Shown one piece after another: positions 17,659 to 26,800 of a DNA stretch of 64,000 nt (positions within the stretch are counted from its first letter, which is position 1; the number at the start of each line of letters is the position of its first letter). Under the pieces are notes generated by a model, which saw only the letters and a program-made list of their open reading frames with translations, did not search any database and had not been told where the DNA came from. The DNA is from Chitinophaga pendula (lineage in GTDB: Bacteria; Bacteroidota; Bacteroidia; Chitinophagales; Chitinophagaceae): positions 1,798,001 through 1,862,000 of the forward strand of contig NZ_CP077769.1 of NCBI RefSeq assembly GCF_020386615.1, written 5' to 3'. A program made the position numbers and the translations under genes.

Positions 17659-19086
17659 ATGCAGATGAATAACAAAAAAGCAACAAGTTTGGTGCTGTTG
17701 TTGGGGGCATGTTTACACATGTCTGCTCAGCAACGTACGCCCGTGAACGAATGGCTGACCCGCGCCGATCGCAGTGCCTTATTCCAACAACAGGCGCCGC
17801 TGACATTCGGTAAACAACCCGCCCTGCAAAATGTGATCACCGTCGATGATAAAACCTCCTATCAGGATATCGTCGGCTTTGGTTATGCACTCACCCAGGG
17901 AAGCGCCATGCACCTCATCCGCATGGATAAAGCCAAAAGGAAGAACATCCTCGATGAACTTTTCCGCACCGACGCTAATAACATCGGTATCAGCTACATC
18001 CGCCTGAGCATAGGAGCCTCCGACCTCAACGAAACGGTATTCTCCTACGACGACCTGCCAGCAGGTGAAACCGATACCGCCCTGGCCAAGTTCGACCTCG
18101 GACCCGATCGAAAAGATGTCATCCCCGTCATGAAAGAAATATTGGCCATCAACCCCGCCATCAAAGTACTGGGGTCACCCTGGTCCCCGCCGGCATGGAT
18201 GAAAACCAATAACGATACCCGCGGCGGACAACTCAAACCGGAATATTACCCCGCCTACGCCAAATATCTGGTGAAATATATCAAAGAAATGGCCGCCACC
18301 GGCATCCCCATCGATGCGATCACCATACAGAATGAACCCCTCCACCCGGGTAATAATCCCAGCTTGCTCATGGTAGCTCCTGACCAGGCCACCTTTATAA
18401 AAGAACACCTGGGCCCCGCTTTCAAAAAAGCCGGACTCTCCACCAAGATCATCATATACGATCATAACGCCGACCGCCCGGATTATCCCATCTCCATCCT
18501 AGATGACCCTCAGGCAAAAAAATACATCGATGGCTCCGGATTCCACCTCTATGGTGGCGATATATCCGCATTGTCAGATGTACATGACGCCCATCCCGAT
18601 CGCCACCTCTATTTCACCGAACAAATGGTCATAGAACGTGACTACTGGGATAATCCCGATACCACCGGCCGTACCATCCGCATTGCCCATCAGGTCAAAC
18701 GTGTACTCATCGGTGCCATCCGCAATTGGAGCCGTAACGTCCTCCTGTGGAACCTGGCCGCCGACCAGGACAATAAACCATTCACCGACAGAGGAGGATG
18801 CCCCATGTGTCAGGGTGCCATCACCATCATCGGCAACGATGTCTCCCGCAACCTGGCCTATTATGTCATCGCACATGCTTCCAAACTCGTAAGACCTGGG
18901 TCTGTCCGTATCGCATCCAATGTAACAGATCATCTGTCAAACGTAGCCTTCAAAACTCCCGATGGTAAAAAAGTCCTCATTATCGCTAACACAGCAAATG
19001 AAGCCAAACCCTTCACCATCAAATGGGGCACACAGACGCTGAACACCACACTGGATGCTGGCGCAGTAGCCACCTATGCCTGGTAA
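17659..19086 (+). CDS. GH30-family glycoside hydrolase (glucosylceramidase-like, probable beta-1,6-glucanase)
   Basis: The start at 17659 is preferred because it gives a normal signal peptide (ending LHMSAQQ); the frame is open 60 bp further upstream. The domain is a GH30 TIM barrel: DIVGFGYALTQGSA at the start, VLGSPWSPPAWMKTN, the acid/base in ITIQNEPLHPGN (E226), the nucleophile in LYFTEQM (E321), and a short C-terminal beta domain. GH30 enzymes retain configuration and include glucosylceramidases, endo-beta-1,6-glucanases and xylanases. The neighbours GH5 and GH18 favour beta-1,6-glucan of fungal walls, which is an inference. The GH5 gene follows 30 bp downstream, so the two are probably one operon. 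Confidence 0.88.
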   Translation: MQMNNKKATSLVLLLGACLHMSAQQRTPVNEWLTRADRSALFQQQAPLTFGKQPALQNVITVDDKTSYQDIVGFGYALTQGSAMHLIRMDKAKRKNILDELFRTDANNIGISYIRLSIGASDLNETVFSYDDLPAGETDTALAKFDLGPDRKDVIPVMKEILAINPAIKVLGSPWSPPAWMKTNNDTRGGQLKPEYYPAYAKYLVKYIKEMAATGIPIDAITIQNEPLHPGNNPSLLMVAPDQATFIKEHLGPAFKKAGLSTKIIIYDHNADRPDYPISILDDPQAKKYIDGSGFHLYGGDISALSDVHDAHPDRHLYFTEQMVIERDYWDNPDTTGRTIRIAHQVKRVLIGAIRNWSRNVLLWNLAADQDNKPFTDRGGCPMCQGAITIIGNDVSRNLAYYVIAHASKLVRPGSVRIASNVTDHLSNVAFKTPDGKKVLIIANTANEAKPFTIKWGTQTLNTTLDAGAVATYAW

Positions 19087-19116
19087 TGAAATACGGAAAC
19101 CGTTAATATTAATCAC

Positions 19117-20871
19117 ATGAATCTACTCAAAATAAGCTGCTTCGTCGCTTCTCTGGCGCTACTAGCCCTCTTGCCGGCTAAAAGCCATAGCCAGGGATTC
19201 CTCAAAGCAAAAGATCAACAGATAGTGAATGAGACCGGCAAACCGGTCATCCTCCGCGGTATCGGCCTCGGTGGCTGGATGCTGCAGGAAGGATACATGT
19301 TACGTATCAATAGCAATGGCCAGCAACACAAGATCCGCGAAAGAATCAAGGACCTCATCGGAGAAAAACAAACACAGGAATTCTATGACACCTGGCTGGC
19401 AAACCATACCACCAAAAGAGATATCGACTCCCTTAAAGCATGGGGCTTCAACAGCGTACGCCTCCCCATGCACTATAACCTATATACCCTCCCGATCGAA
19501 AAAGAACCGGTACGGGGGCAACAAACATGGTTGGAAAAAGGATTCGCCCTCACCGATAGCCTCCTATCCTGGTGTAAAGCCAACAATATGTATCTCATCC
19601 TCGACCTGCATGCCACCCCCGGCGGCCAGGGCAACGACCTCAACATCTCCGATCGCGATACTTCCAAACCCTCCCTCTGGGACAGCGAAGCCAATCAGCA
19701 AAAGACCATCGCCCTCTGGAAACGACTGGCGTCCCGCTACGCCAATGAACCCGGTATCGCTGGTTATGACCTGATCAACGAACCTAACTGGGGCTTCGAA
19801 GATAAAAACGATCGCAACGGACAAAAAGAACAAAAGAATGCGCCCTTGCGTAAACTGCTGATGGAAATCACCGCCGCCATCCGCTCTGTCGATAAAAAAC
19901 ATATCATTATTATCGAAGGCAACGCATGGGGAAATAACTATAACGGTATGCTCCCCACCTGGGATGATAACATGGTGCTGAGCTATCACAAATACTGGAA
20001 TAACAACGACGAAAGCTCCATCCGTCACATACTCGAAACCCGTTCAAAATACAATGTACCCGTTTGGCTGGGCGAAACAGGAGAAAACTCCAACGTTTGG
20101 TTCACAGAAGCGATCCGCCTCCTCGAATCCCACCAGATAGGCTGGGCATGGTGGCCGCTCAAAAAACTGGGCGCCAATAATCCCCTGCAGATCCGTTCCA
20201 ATCCCAATTATGACGACCTCGTAGCCTACTGGAGCGGACAGTCCAAACATAAACCCAAAGAAAGCAATGCCTACAGCGGCCTGCTCGAACTGGCAGCATA
20301 CACTAATATCCGCAGTAACATCGTACATCGGGATGTGATCGATGCCATGATCCGCCAACCGTTCAACCCCACCGCTGTCCCCTTCAAAAACCACCGCCTC
20401 ACAAAAGGATACACCCTTAAAGCCGTGGACTATGACCTGGGACCTAACGGCGTCGCCTATTTTGATACAGATACCGCCGATTATCATATCTCCAACGGAC
20501 AAAGAAGTGGTGGCAACCGGGGGCGTACCTACCGCAACGACGGCGTAGACATCCGGAAAGAAGAAAGCCGTTACGAAAGCTATTATATCACAGATACAGA
20601 AGCAGGAGAGTGGCTACAGTACACAGTAGACGTACCGGCAAATGCCGCTTATACCATAGAACTGCTCACCGGCGGACAAAAACCGGGTAAAGTAACCTTG
20701 TCAACAGGCAACACCGAACTGGCCAAAGAAATAGCAATACCAGCCGCCAAAGGCCCTGAAGACTGGCAAACAGTAACACTGGAAAATATGCAGCTGAAGA
20801 AAGGCAAACAAACAATTAGAATATTGATCGGAACCGGCGGGTTCACCCTTAAAGAGATCCGATTCAAATAA
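19117..20871 (+). CDS. GH5-family glycoside hydrolase with C-terminal CBM6
   Basis: 584 residues with a signal peptide. The GH5 catalytic barrel (about 30-400) begins ILRGIGLGGWMLQEGYML, similar to exo-beta-1,3-glucanase-type GH5 proteins, continues VRLPMHYNLYTLP and LDLHATPGGQGND, and has the acid/base in LINEPNWGF (E222) and the nucleophile in WLGETGEN (E320). The C-terminal 150 residues are a family 6 carbohydrate-binding module (FDTDTADYHISNG, GEWLQYTVDVPANAAYTIEL, RILIGTGGFTLKEIRF). The probable substrate is a beta-glucan. It lies 30 bp after GH30 and ends in a strong terminator. Confidence 0.88.
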   Translation: MNLLKISCFVASLALLALLPAKSHSQGFLKAKDQQIVNETGKPVILRGIGLGGWMLQEGYMLRINSNGQQHKIRERIKDLIGEKQTQEFYDTWLANHTTKRDIDSLKAWGFNSVRLPMHYNLYTLPIEKEPVRGQQTWLEKGFALTDSLLSWCKANNMYLILDLHATPGGQGNDLNISDRDTSKPSLWDSEANQQKTIALWKRLASRYANEPGIAGYDLINEPNWGFEDKNDRNGQKEQKNAPLRKLLMEITAAIRSVDKKHIIIIEGNAWGNNYNGMLPTWDDNMVLSYHKYWNNNDESSIRHILETRSKYNVPVWLGETGENSNVWFTEAIRLLESHQIGWAWWPLKKLGANNPLQIRSNPNYDDLVAYWSGQSKHKPKESNAYSGLLELAAYTNIRSNIVHRDVIDAMIRQPFNPTAVPFKNHRLTKGYTLKAVDYDLGPNGVAYFDTDTADYHISNGQRSGGNRGRTYRNDGVDIRKEESRYESYYITDTEAGEWLQYTVDVPANAAYTIELLTGGQKPGKVTLSTGNTELAKEIAIPAAKGPEDWQTVTLENMQLKKGKQTIRILIGTGGFTLKEIRFK

Positions 20872-20900
20872 TAGGAAGTACCCTATGCTTATGTAAACAG

Positions 20901-20937
20901 GCAGCCGTCACCCTTGGGATGACGGCTGCTTTCTTTT
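20901..20937 (+). terminator. Terminator closing the GH30-GH5 operon
   Basis: A perfect 10-bp stem (20901-20910 with 20920-20929) with extra pairing inside the loop is followed by a T-rich tract. Confidence 0.85.
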
Positions 20938-21234
20938 AAACTATATTTTGGCAATCTGTGCACCAGCACCAATAAGCAAAGCGCCAATAAGAGTAGGAAG
21001 ACCGTCAGAGAGTCTTTTGTGAGTCATATCCTGTTTTTTATATCCCCAGGTATCCATTTTAAAAAGATGATCGTCTTTATAATAACGGACGTAATAAACC
21101 ACGTTAAAAAATAAACGCCCGTTAACGGATCGCTGGCCAGCCATTTCCGCACGGCTGACAGCCCCACTTTACTTTTACATCTGTCATCCTTAATAGTGTC
21201 CGTTATTATCTTTAACCAAACTCGTAAAAAGACA
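20938..21234. other. Intergenic region upstream of the GH18 gene
   Basis: It contains a minus-strand frame (20941-21144) whose C-terminus TLIGALLIGAGAQIAKI is hydrophobic, but it has no ribosome-binding or promoter support. The GH18 promoter should lie near 21180-21230. Nothing else was recognised. Confidence 0.3.
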
Positions 21235-22434
21235 ATGAAAATCAAATCAAATGCACTTTTGCTGCTGTTGGCATTAATCGCTTTCAACGCCTGCCGGAAG
21301 GACCTGGTACAAGATACCATCCCTTCCACATCCAACAATGCCCGGACAGAAGCAATAGCTGCCGCTCCACGTACACCTTATGTCCCCAAATTTATGGCCT
21401 ACTGGCTCCCATACGCCGGTAACGACGACGAGATGGCACTACGCGACATCCCCTCCTCCGTCAATGTATTAGCCCTCTTCGCAGGTGGCATCCACCCCGA
21501 TACCGGTACCGCCGCCCTCGATATAGGCCTCGCCATAAGCGGCCCCCGCAAAGACTGGGATAAGATCATCGACACCGCACACCTGCTGCAGGCCAAAGGT
21601 ACCAAAGTAATACTGTCATTATTCGTCAACGATTGGACCAAAGCACCGGCTAACCTCGACTACGACGCTTTCGCCAGAGCCGTAAAGAAAAGAGTATTGG
21701 ATGAATGGAAACTGGATGGCATCGACCTCGACATAGAAGGTAGTCCGGTCGACGCAAACACCTACAAGGCCGTTAACAGCCTGGCTAAATATTTCGGTCC
21801 GAGCTCAGGCACCAATGCCCTTCTCTCCGCAGTAGTATACGAAACCTCGGGTTACGATGTGTTGAAAAATACCCCCGGTGTTTACGATTTCGTCTCTACT
21901 ATGGACTATTGGTCAGTCTCCAGCGGTAGCAATCAATTAACCTTCACCTCAATTATCAATACAGGCGTACCAGCCGGGCAGGTACTGTTCGGCATATCCG
22001 CAGAAAAGAACTTCCGAAGTACCAGTACCGCGGCCAACGTACAGAAATGCGTGAACTGGAATCCCACCCAGGGTACAAAAGGTGGTATCATGGTCTTCGA
22101 TCTCGGAGGAGACTATACTCAAGGATTTCCCATCACCAAGGTGATCACCGGCAAACCTGCTGCCTCCGGTGTAACCTTCTATCAGGATATCAACTATGGT
22201 GGCACCGCCTCGCAGGCACTCGCGCCAGGTAATTATACCTTATCCCAGCTACAGGCCAAAGGGGTAGCAAACGATTGGGCCTCCTCCGTCAAGATACCCG
22301 CCGGTCGTAAAGTAATTATGTATCAACACGACAATTTCACAGGCACCTCCTGGACATTAACGGCTGATACACCCAATTTTACAAGCCTGAGTCCCAACGC
22401 CAATGACCAGGTATCTTCCGTAAAGATCCAGTAA
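21235..22434 (+). CDS. GH18-family lipoprotein with C-terminal beta/gamma-crystallin domain
   Basis: The start at 21235 gives a lipoprotein signal with Cys20 in LIAFNACRKD; the upstream ATG at 21196 would add a charged leader. Residues about 55-310 form a GH18 barrel with the catalytic motif LDGIDLDIEG (D161, D164, D166, acid E168) and VSTMDYWSVSS, similar to endo-beta-N-acetylglucosaminidase-type GH18 proteins. The last 90 residues form a beta/gamma-crystallin domain with two motifs, VTFYQDINYGGTA and VIMYQHDNFTGTSW. It is probably surface-anchored and acts on chitin-type or N-glycan substrates. Whether the crystallin domain binds calcium or glycan is not known. Confidence 0.85.
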   Translation: MKIKSNALLLLLALIAFNACRKDLVQDTIPSTSNNARTEAIAAAPRTPYVPKFMAYWLPYAGNDDEMALRDIPSSVNVLALFAGGIHPDTGTAALDIGLAISGPRKDWDKIIDTAHLLQAKGTKVILSLFVNDWTKAPANLDYDAFARAVKKRVLDEWKLDGIDLDIEGSPVDANTYKAVNSLAKYFGPSSGTNALLSAVVYETSGYDVLKNTPGVYDFVSTMDYWSVSSGSNQLTFTSIINTGVPAGQVLFGISAEKNFRSTSTAANVQKCVNWNPTQGTKGGIMVFDLGGDYTQGFPITKVITGKPAASGVTFYQDINYGGTASQALAPGNYTLSQLQAKGVANDWASSVKIPAGRKVIMYQHDNFTGTSWTLTADTPNFTSLSPNANDQVSSVKIQ

Positions 22435-22655
22435 TACCAACACACTATTAAGGCATGACAGATGTCAATATCAGGTGAAAACAAAAAAGAATAAGGGGGG
22501 AGAAAAAAGGAGAGAAAGGGTACGGGGGCTATAGGGGCCCAGTTAACGGCATGGCCATCCGGATCATCGTTGCATCTTAATGCATTAATCTAAACACTCA
22601 CAGGAAGTAGGTGTGCATTGCCAGTTGATATAGCCCCAAGCCTGGTATATCTTAC
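22435..22655. other. Intergenic region after GH18
   Basis: No gene or terminator was recognised. It includes a purine-rich stretch (22490-22530, runs of G and A). The region continues past the 41-bp element to the doubtful ORF at 22818. Confidence 0.3.
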
Positions 22656-22696
22656 GTCCACCTTTCCTGTAGTTAGGGTATATCATTCCTATACCC
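22656..22696 (+). promoter_or_regulatory. 41-bp element, copy 1 (phased TTCCTRTA repeats)
   Basis: This 41-bp block aligns without gaps to 41907-41947, with most positions identical. It contains TTCCTGTAG (22664) and TTCCTATAC (22686), exactly 22 bp apart, and a perfect inverted repeat GGGTATA-N7-TATACCC in the reverse complement. It lies about 120 bp upstream of the doubtful ORF at 22818. Confidence 0.5.
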
Positions 22697-22817
22697 AAAG
22701 TAGCAAAATATGATAATGTTTAGTTAGTCTTCAGCGCCGCATTATGTCAGTCTCCCGCAGCCACCTATTTTTATTAACAACATAGTATATCGTCCATATG
22801 TAAAAACCACCTTAACT

Positions 22818-23144
22818 ATGACCGAAACACCGGCAACAGTACGGCCGGATAAGATGAGAGCTTTTATCACCTATGGCACCACCGTCCGGAGACAAGCCTT
22901 GCTCATGAAACAGTTGACTGACTACCTGCCCGTCAAACAGGTAGGATGCGTGCTATATAAACGAGAGATCTATAGTAATCTGGAGCATATGGATACCCAG
23001 CTACCTACTTTCCTCAAAGGACTAAAGTGGCTCTCGCTCAGGAGGAATGAAATTTTCGCTCATCCTGCTTTAACTGCACATAATCACGGGGTGTCATATG
23101 GAACTGCCGCTGGAAATTACGGGAGAAATTACTTTGAGAGCTGA
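22818..23144 (+). CDS. Doubtful hypothetical ORF overlapping the response-regulator gene
   Basis: A 108-residue frame with no recognised family. The first 70 codons have plausible composition (for example RRQALLMKQLTDYLPVKQVG). The last 36 codons overlap the 3' end of the opposite-strand receiver-AraC gene and look like antisense coding. The 41-bp phased-repeat element lies about 120 bp upstream, as the related element does before the DoxX gene. It could be a real small gene or noise. Confidence 0.25.
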   Translation: MTETPATVRPDKMRAFITYGTTVRRQALLMKQLTDYLPVKQVGCVLYKREIYSNLEHMDTQLPTFLKGLKWLSLRRNEIFAHPALTAHNHGVSYGTAAGNYGRNYFES

Positions 23145-23820
23145 AGCCGATAATGTTCGATATCTCGTAAATACGATGCTCACCTTCCGCCAGCAATACC
23201 GCCGCCCGCTTTAACCGGATCAGGTTGATCAGTTCCAGCGGACTGAGATCAGAGACCGCCTTTATCTTCCGGTACAACGTCACCCTGCTCATATTCATAA
23301 GCCTCGCCAGCTGCTCTACATTCAGATCCACATCCTCCATATGCTGGGAGATCGTCTCATGCAGCGTCTCCAGGAATCGCTCATCCGCCTTCGTATGTGC
23401 CATACTTTTGATATGCACCAGCGGAGAACTGGAAAAGTATTCCCGTATCATATTACGGTTGGTCAGCAAACTGGCAATCTGCGCCTGCAGATGCTCCTTA
23501 GAAAATGGCTTCTCTATGTAAGCATCCGCACCCAGCTCCAGCCCGGCAATCTTCGCTTGCAGCGTATTCTTAGCCGTCAGCAGGATCACCGGCACATGAG
23601 AATGCTCAAAGTCCGATTTGATCAACCGGCACAACTCAAATCCATCCATCTCCGGCATCATCACATCACAGATCACCAGCTGTACTGCCGCAGTAGCCAG
23701 TACCTGTAAAGCCTGTTTCCCGTCAGCAGCTTTCAGCAAAGTATATTTGGACCGGAGTATACGCTCCAGGAACTCCAGTATTTCCTCTTCGTCATCGACA
23801 AGTAGTATAGTTGGTAACAT
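23038..23820 (-). CDS. Response regulator: receiver domain plus AraC-type DNA-binding domain
   Basis: 260 residues. The N-terminal receiver domain has the acidic pair in LLVDDEEE, the phospho-acceptor D52 in VICDVMMPEMDG, and the conserved Lys in ILLTAKN. The C-terminal 100 residues are HTH_18: LNVEQLARLMNMSRVTLYRKI and IYEISNIIGFSSQSNFSRNF, with MTPRDYVQL. This is exactly the C-terminal half of a Bacteroidetes hybrid two-component system, but encoded separately, 12 bp after the sensor gene. It probably activates the susC-led locus at 27236, which is transcribed divergently from the sensor gene. Confidence 0.9.
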   Translation of the reverse strand: MLPTILLVDDEEEILEFLERILRSKYTLLKAADGKQALQVLATAAVQLVICDVMMPEMDGFELCRLIKSDFEHSHVPVILLTAKNTLQAKIAGLELGADAYIEKPFSKEHLQAQIASLLTNRNMIREYFSSSPLVHIKSMAHTKADERFLETLHETISQHMEDVDLNVEQLARLMNMSRVTLYRKIKAVSDLSPLELINLIRLKRAAVLLAEGEHRIYEISNIIGFSSQSNFSRNFQRQFHMTPRDYVQLKQDERKFHSS

Positions 23821-23832
23821 AGATAATAGGTT

Positions 23833-26800
23833 TTATGGATGATCATACAGGGATGTCACATCTGGTGATGATAACCGCACGCCGGTAGCCTCCATGGGAA
23901 TGGTCAATACAAATACATTCCAGCCTTCCGGCGCATCGGTACGCAGATATAATTCTCCTTTATGTAAGAGCGCCAGCGAGCGGGCCAATGCCAGCCCAAT
24001 ACCGGTGCCTTTCTGTCGTATCGTTTCCTTCAGCCGGAAAAATGGCTCAAATATCTTCTCCGCCATCTCCGCAGGTATCTGGTTGCCATCGCTCCAACAC
24101 TCGATCACAAAATGAGGAGTACCGGATAATGCAGGGTATAATACCACCTTTACCGCACCGGTAGAATACTTTACAGCATTGCTGAGCAGGTTACTGATGA
24201 TCTTCTGTAATGCATCTTCATCAGCGGCGGCATAGAGAGGCTCAGCCGGCAGTTCGATCTCATATTGTAAAGAACGCTTTTTCGCTAAAGGTGTAAAATT
24301 GATAAATGTACCTTGTAATATCTCATTTATATTGACCTGCGCCAGGTCCAGCCGGAATCCCTTGATCTCTGTCTGCCGGAAATCCAGTATCTGCGTAATA
24401 AGCGCCATCAGCCGGTTGGTATTACGTTCCATCATCAGCACATCCTCCTCTATATCAGGTGTCGTAGGTACATGCTCCAGCAGATTCTCCAACGGACCCT
24501 TGATAAGTGTCAACGGTGTCCGGATCTCATGTGCCACATTGGTGAAGAAGTCGATCTTCGCTTCGTAGATCTCTTTCTCCTTCTTGATCTGCGTCCGCCG
24601 GTGATAATTACGTACCAGCAGGTAACAGATCGCCAAAACCAACAGGGTATATAATAAATAAGCCCATGTTGTACGCCAGAAAGGAGGTAGTATCTTGATT
24701 CGAAGCGACCGGTCTTCTGCTGGCCAGAAGCCGTTTACCGCCGCCTGCACCCGGAAAGTATAGTCCCCGGGAGACAACTTGGTAAAATACACCTTTCGGT
24801 TAGATGCAATGGTTGTCCACTCTTTATCCAATCCCTCCATCATATAACGGTAGGCGGTCACCTCCGGAGAAGTATAACTAAGCGCTGCAAAATCCAGGCT
24901 GAACGACGACTGGTCATAAGGCAGCACGATCTCTTTGGTACAGATAATAGACTTCGACAACAGCTGGCTGTCCTTCCGCACCGTCAACTCCTTATTATCG
25001 ACCTGGAAACCCGTGATATATACTGGCGGATGGAAATTATTAGGGATAAACTGATCGGGATGAAAAGAGACCATCCCCTTGGTACTGCCGAAATACAACT
25101 GCCCTCGCCGGTCCTTATACCCCGAGCTGTAGTTGAATTGATCGTTCAGCAATCCGTTGGCTTTGGTATATACCGTCACCTGGTTGCCGTCCGGGTTAAA
25201 GTGCACCAACCCTTTGGACGTACCCAGCCAAAGCGTATGATTATCATCCTCCAGTACCTTGAAAATGTAATTACTGGGCAGCCCTTCTTTAGTAGTATAA
25301 CGGATAAAACGGTTACTGCCGGGTGTCAACCGGCAAAGCCCACCGCCTTCCGTCGCAAACCAAATATCCCCGCGCTGGTCCTCACAGATAGCGTTCAATG
25401 TATTGATAGGCAGACTATATGGATCAGCAGGATCGTTCAGGAACTGTCCCCTGGCGCCCGTCCGCCGGTTAAAGTAAAATACACCGTGATCAAAGGTCGT
25501 CACCCAGATCGTATGTTGCCGGTCCTCCAGCAACGCTGAAACGATCATACCACCAGGTATCTCCGGACATTGCTCAAACCGGTCTCCGGCAGCAAAATAT
25601 TGATAAAGCGTAGTACCCCCGCCTACAAATAACTGCCCGTCAGAAGATTTCAACAGGCACAGCACAAAGTTATTATGCAGCTGCCCCGGACGATCGCCGG
25701 CTACATAATGCCGTTTTACCTTACCCGTCCGGATATCCATCACATCCAGACCATGCTCATGCGTCCCTATCCAGAGATCGTCCCCGTCAGCCAACAGGCC
25801 GTGTATGTTATAATAAGCCACGCTCGAAGCACTACCGGTCGGCTTGAACTGCGTAATATGACCTGTCGCAGGGTCCAGCCGGTTCAAACCTGCATCCTCC
25901 GTACCGATCCACAATTGTCCGTACCGGTCCTCGCAGATCTCCCGCACCGCATTACCACTGATCGCATTACTTTGATAATTAGGATAGTATTTCCGGAAAG
26001 GAGTATATGGCCGCGCATAATAGTTCACCCCGCCGAAGAAAGTGCCGGCCCATACCCCACCTTCCAGGTCCTTACAAAGCGTATACACCGCATTGTCCGA
26101 AATAGAGTAGGGGTCCATTGCCTGCTTACGCAAATGCTGGAACTCCCGCCGCTCATTATCCAGTATGAAAATCCCCGACTCAGTGGCAAACCAGAACTCC
26201 CGCTCCGAATATCGGATGATATCGTGTACAAAAATGGTCGTCTTTTCCGGGTTGTAAGTCAACACATCCGTATAACGCCCCGTCTGCGTATCAAACTCTT
26301 TTACCCCCTGGCAAAAAGTACCGATGAACAACGAATGCGGCCCCGATGGCAACATCCGGTTCACCCAACAGGAAGTAATAGGTGGAGAATGGTCAAATAT
26401 AGAATAAGGGTCAAATCGGCCACGGCTGCTGTCATACCGGTGTATCCGCCCATCCAGTGAAGCAAACCACATATCCCCATCGGCAGACATACACAACGTC
26501 GTCGCCGCAAAAAAACGACGGGCCGGGAAAACCGTCACCCGGTTCCCCTCGAAATTGTACCGGCATACCGTCACATCCGAAATAAACCACAACTGCCCAC
26601 TACGGTCCATCGTAATAGTTTTGATCTCCGGCAACCCTTCGATAAACTTTACCAGCCGTTCCTTCCCCTCATCATATCGGTACAACCCTTTCTGGGAACC
26701 CACCCATAAAGTCCCTTTCGGATCTACAAAAAGACAATAGATCAAATCCCGCGTCAATGCATGCGTCGCCGTATCCTCCAGCGTAAAGAGCTTAAAACGG

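Noticed and set aside
20941-21144. Minus-strand 67-residue frame with a hydrophobic glycine-rich C-terminus, reminiscent of small bacteriocins
   Set aside because: There is no promoter or plausible ribosome-binding context, no processing or transport genes beside it, and the N-terminal part looks like antisense of noncoding DNA.
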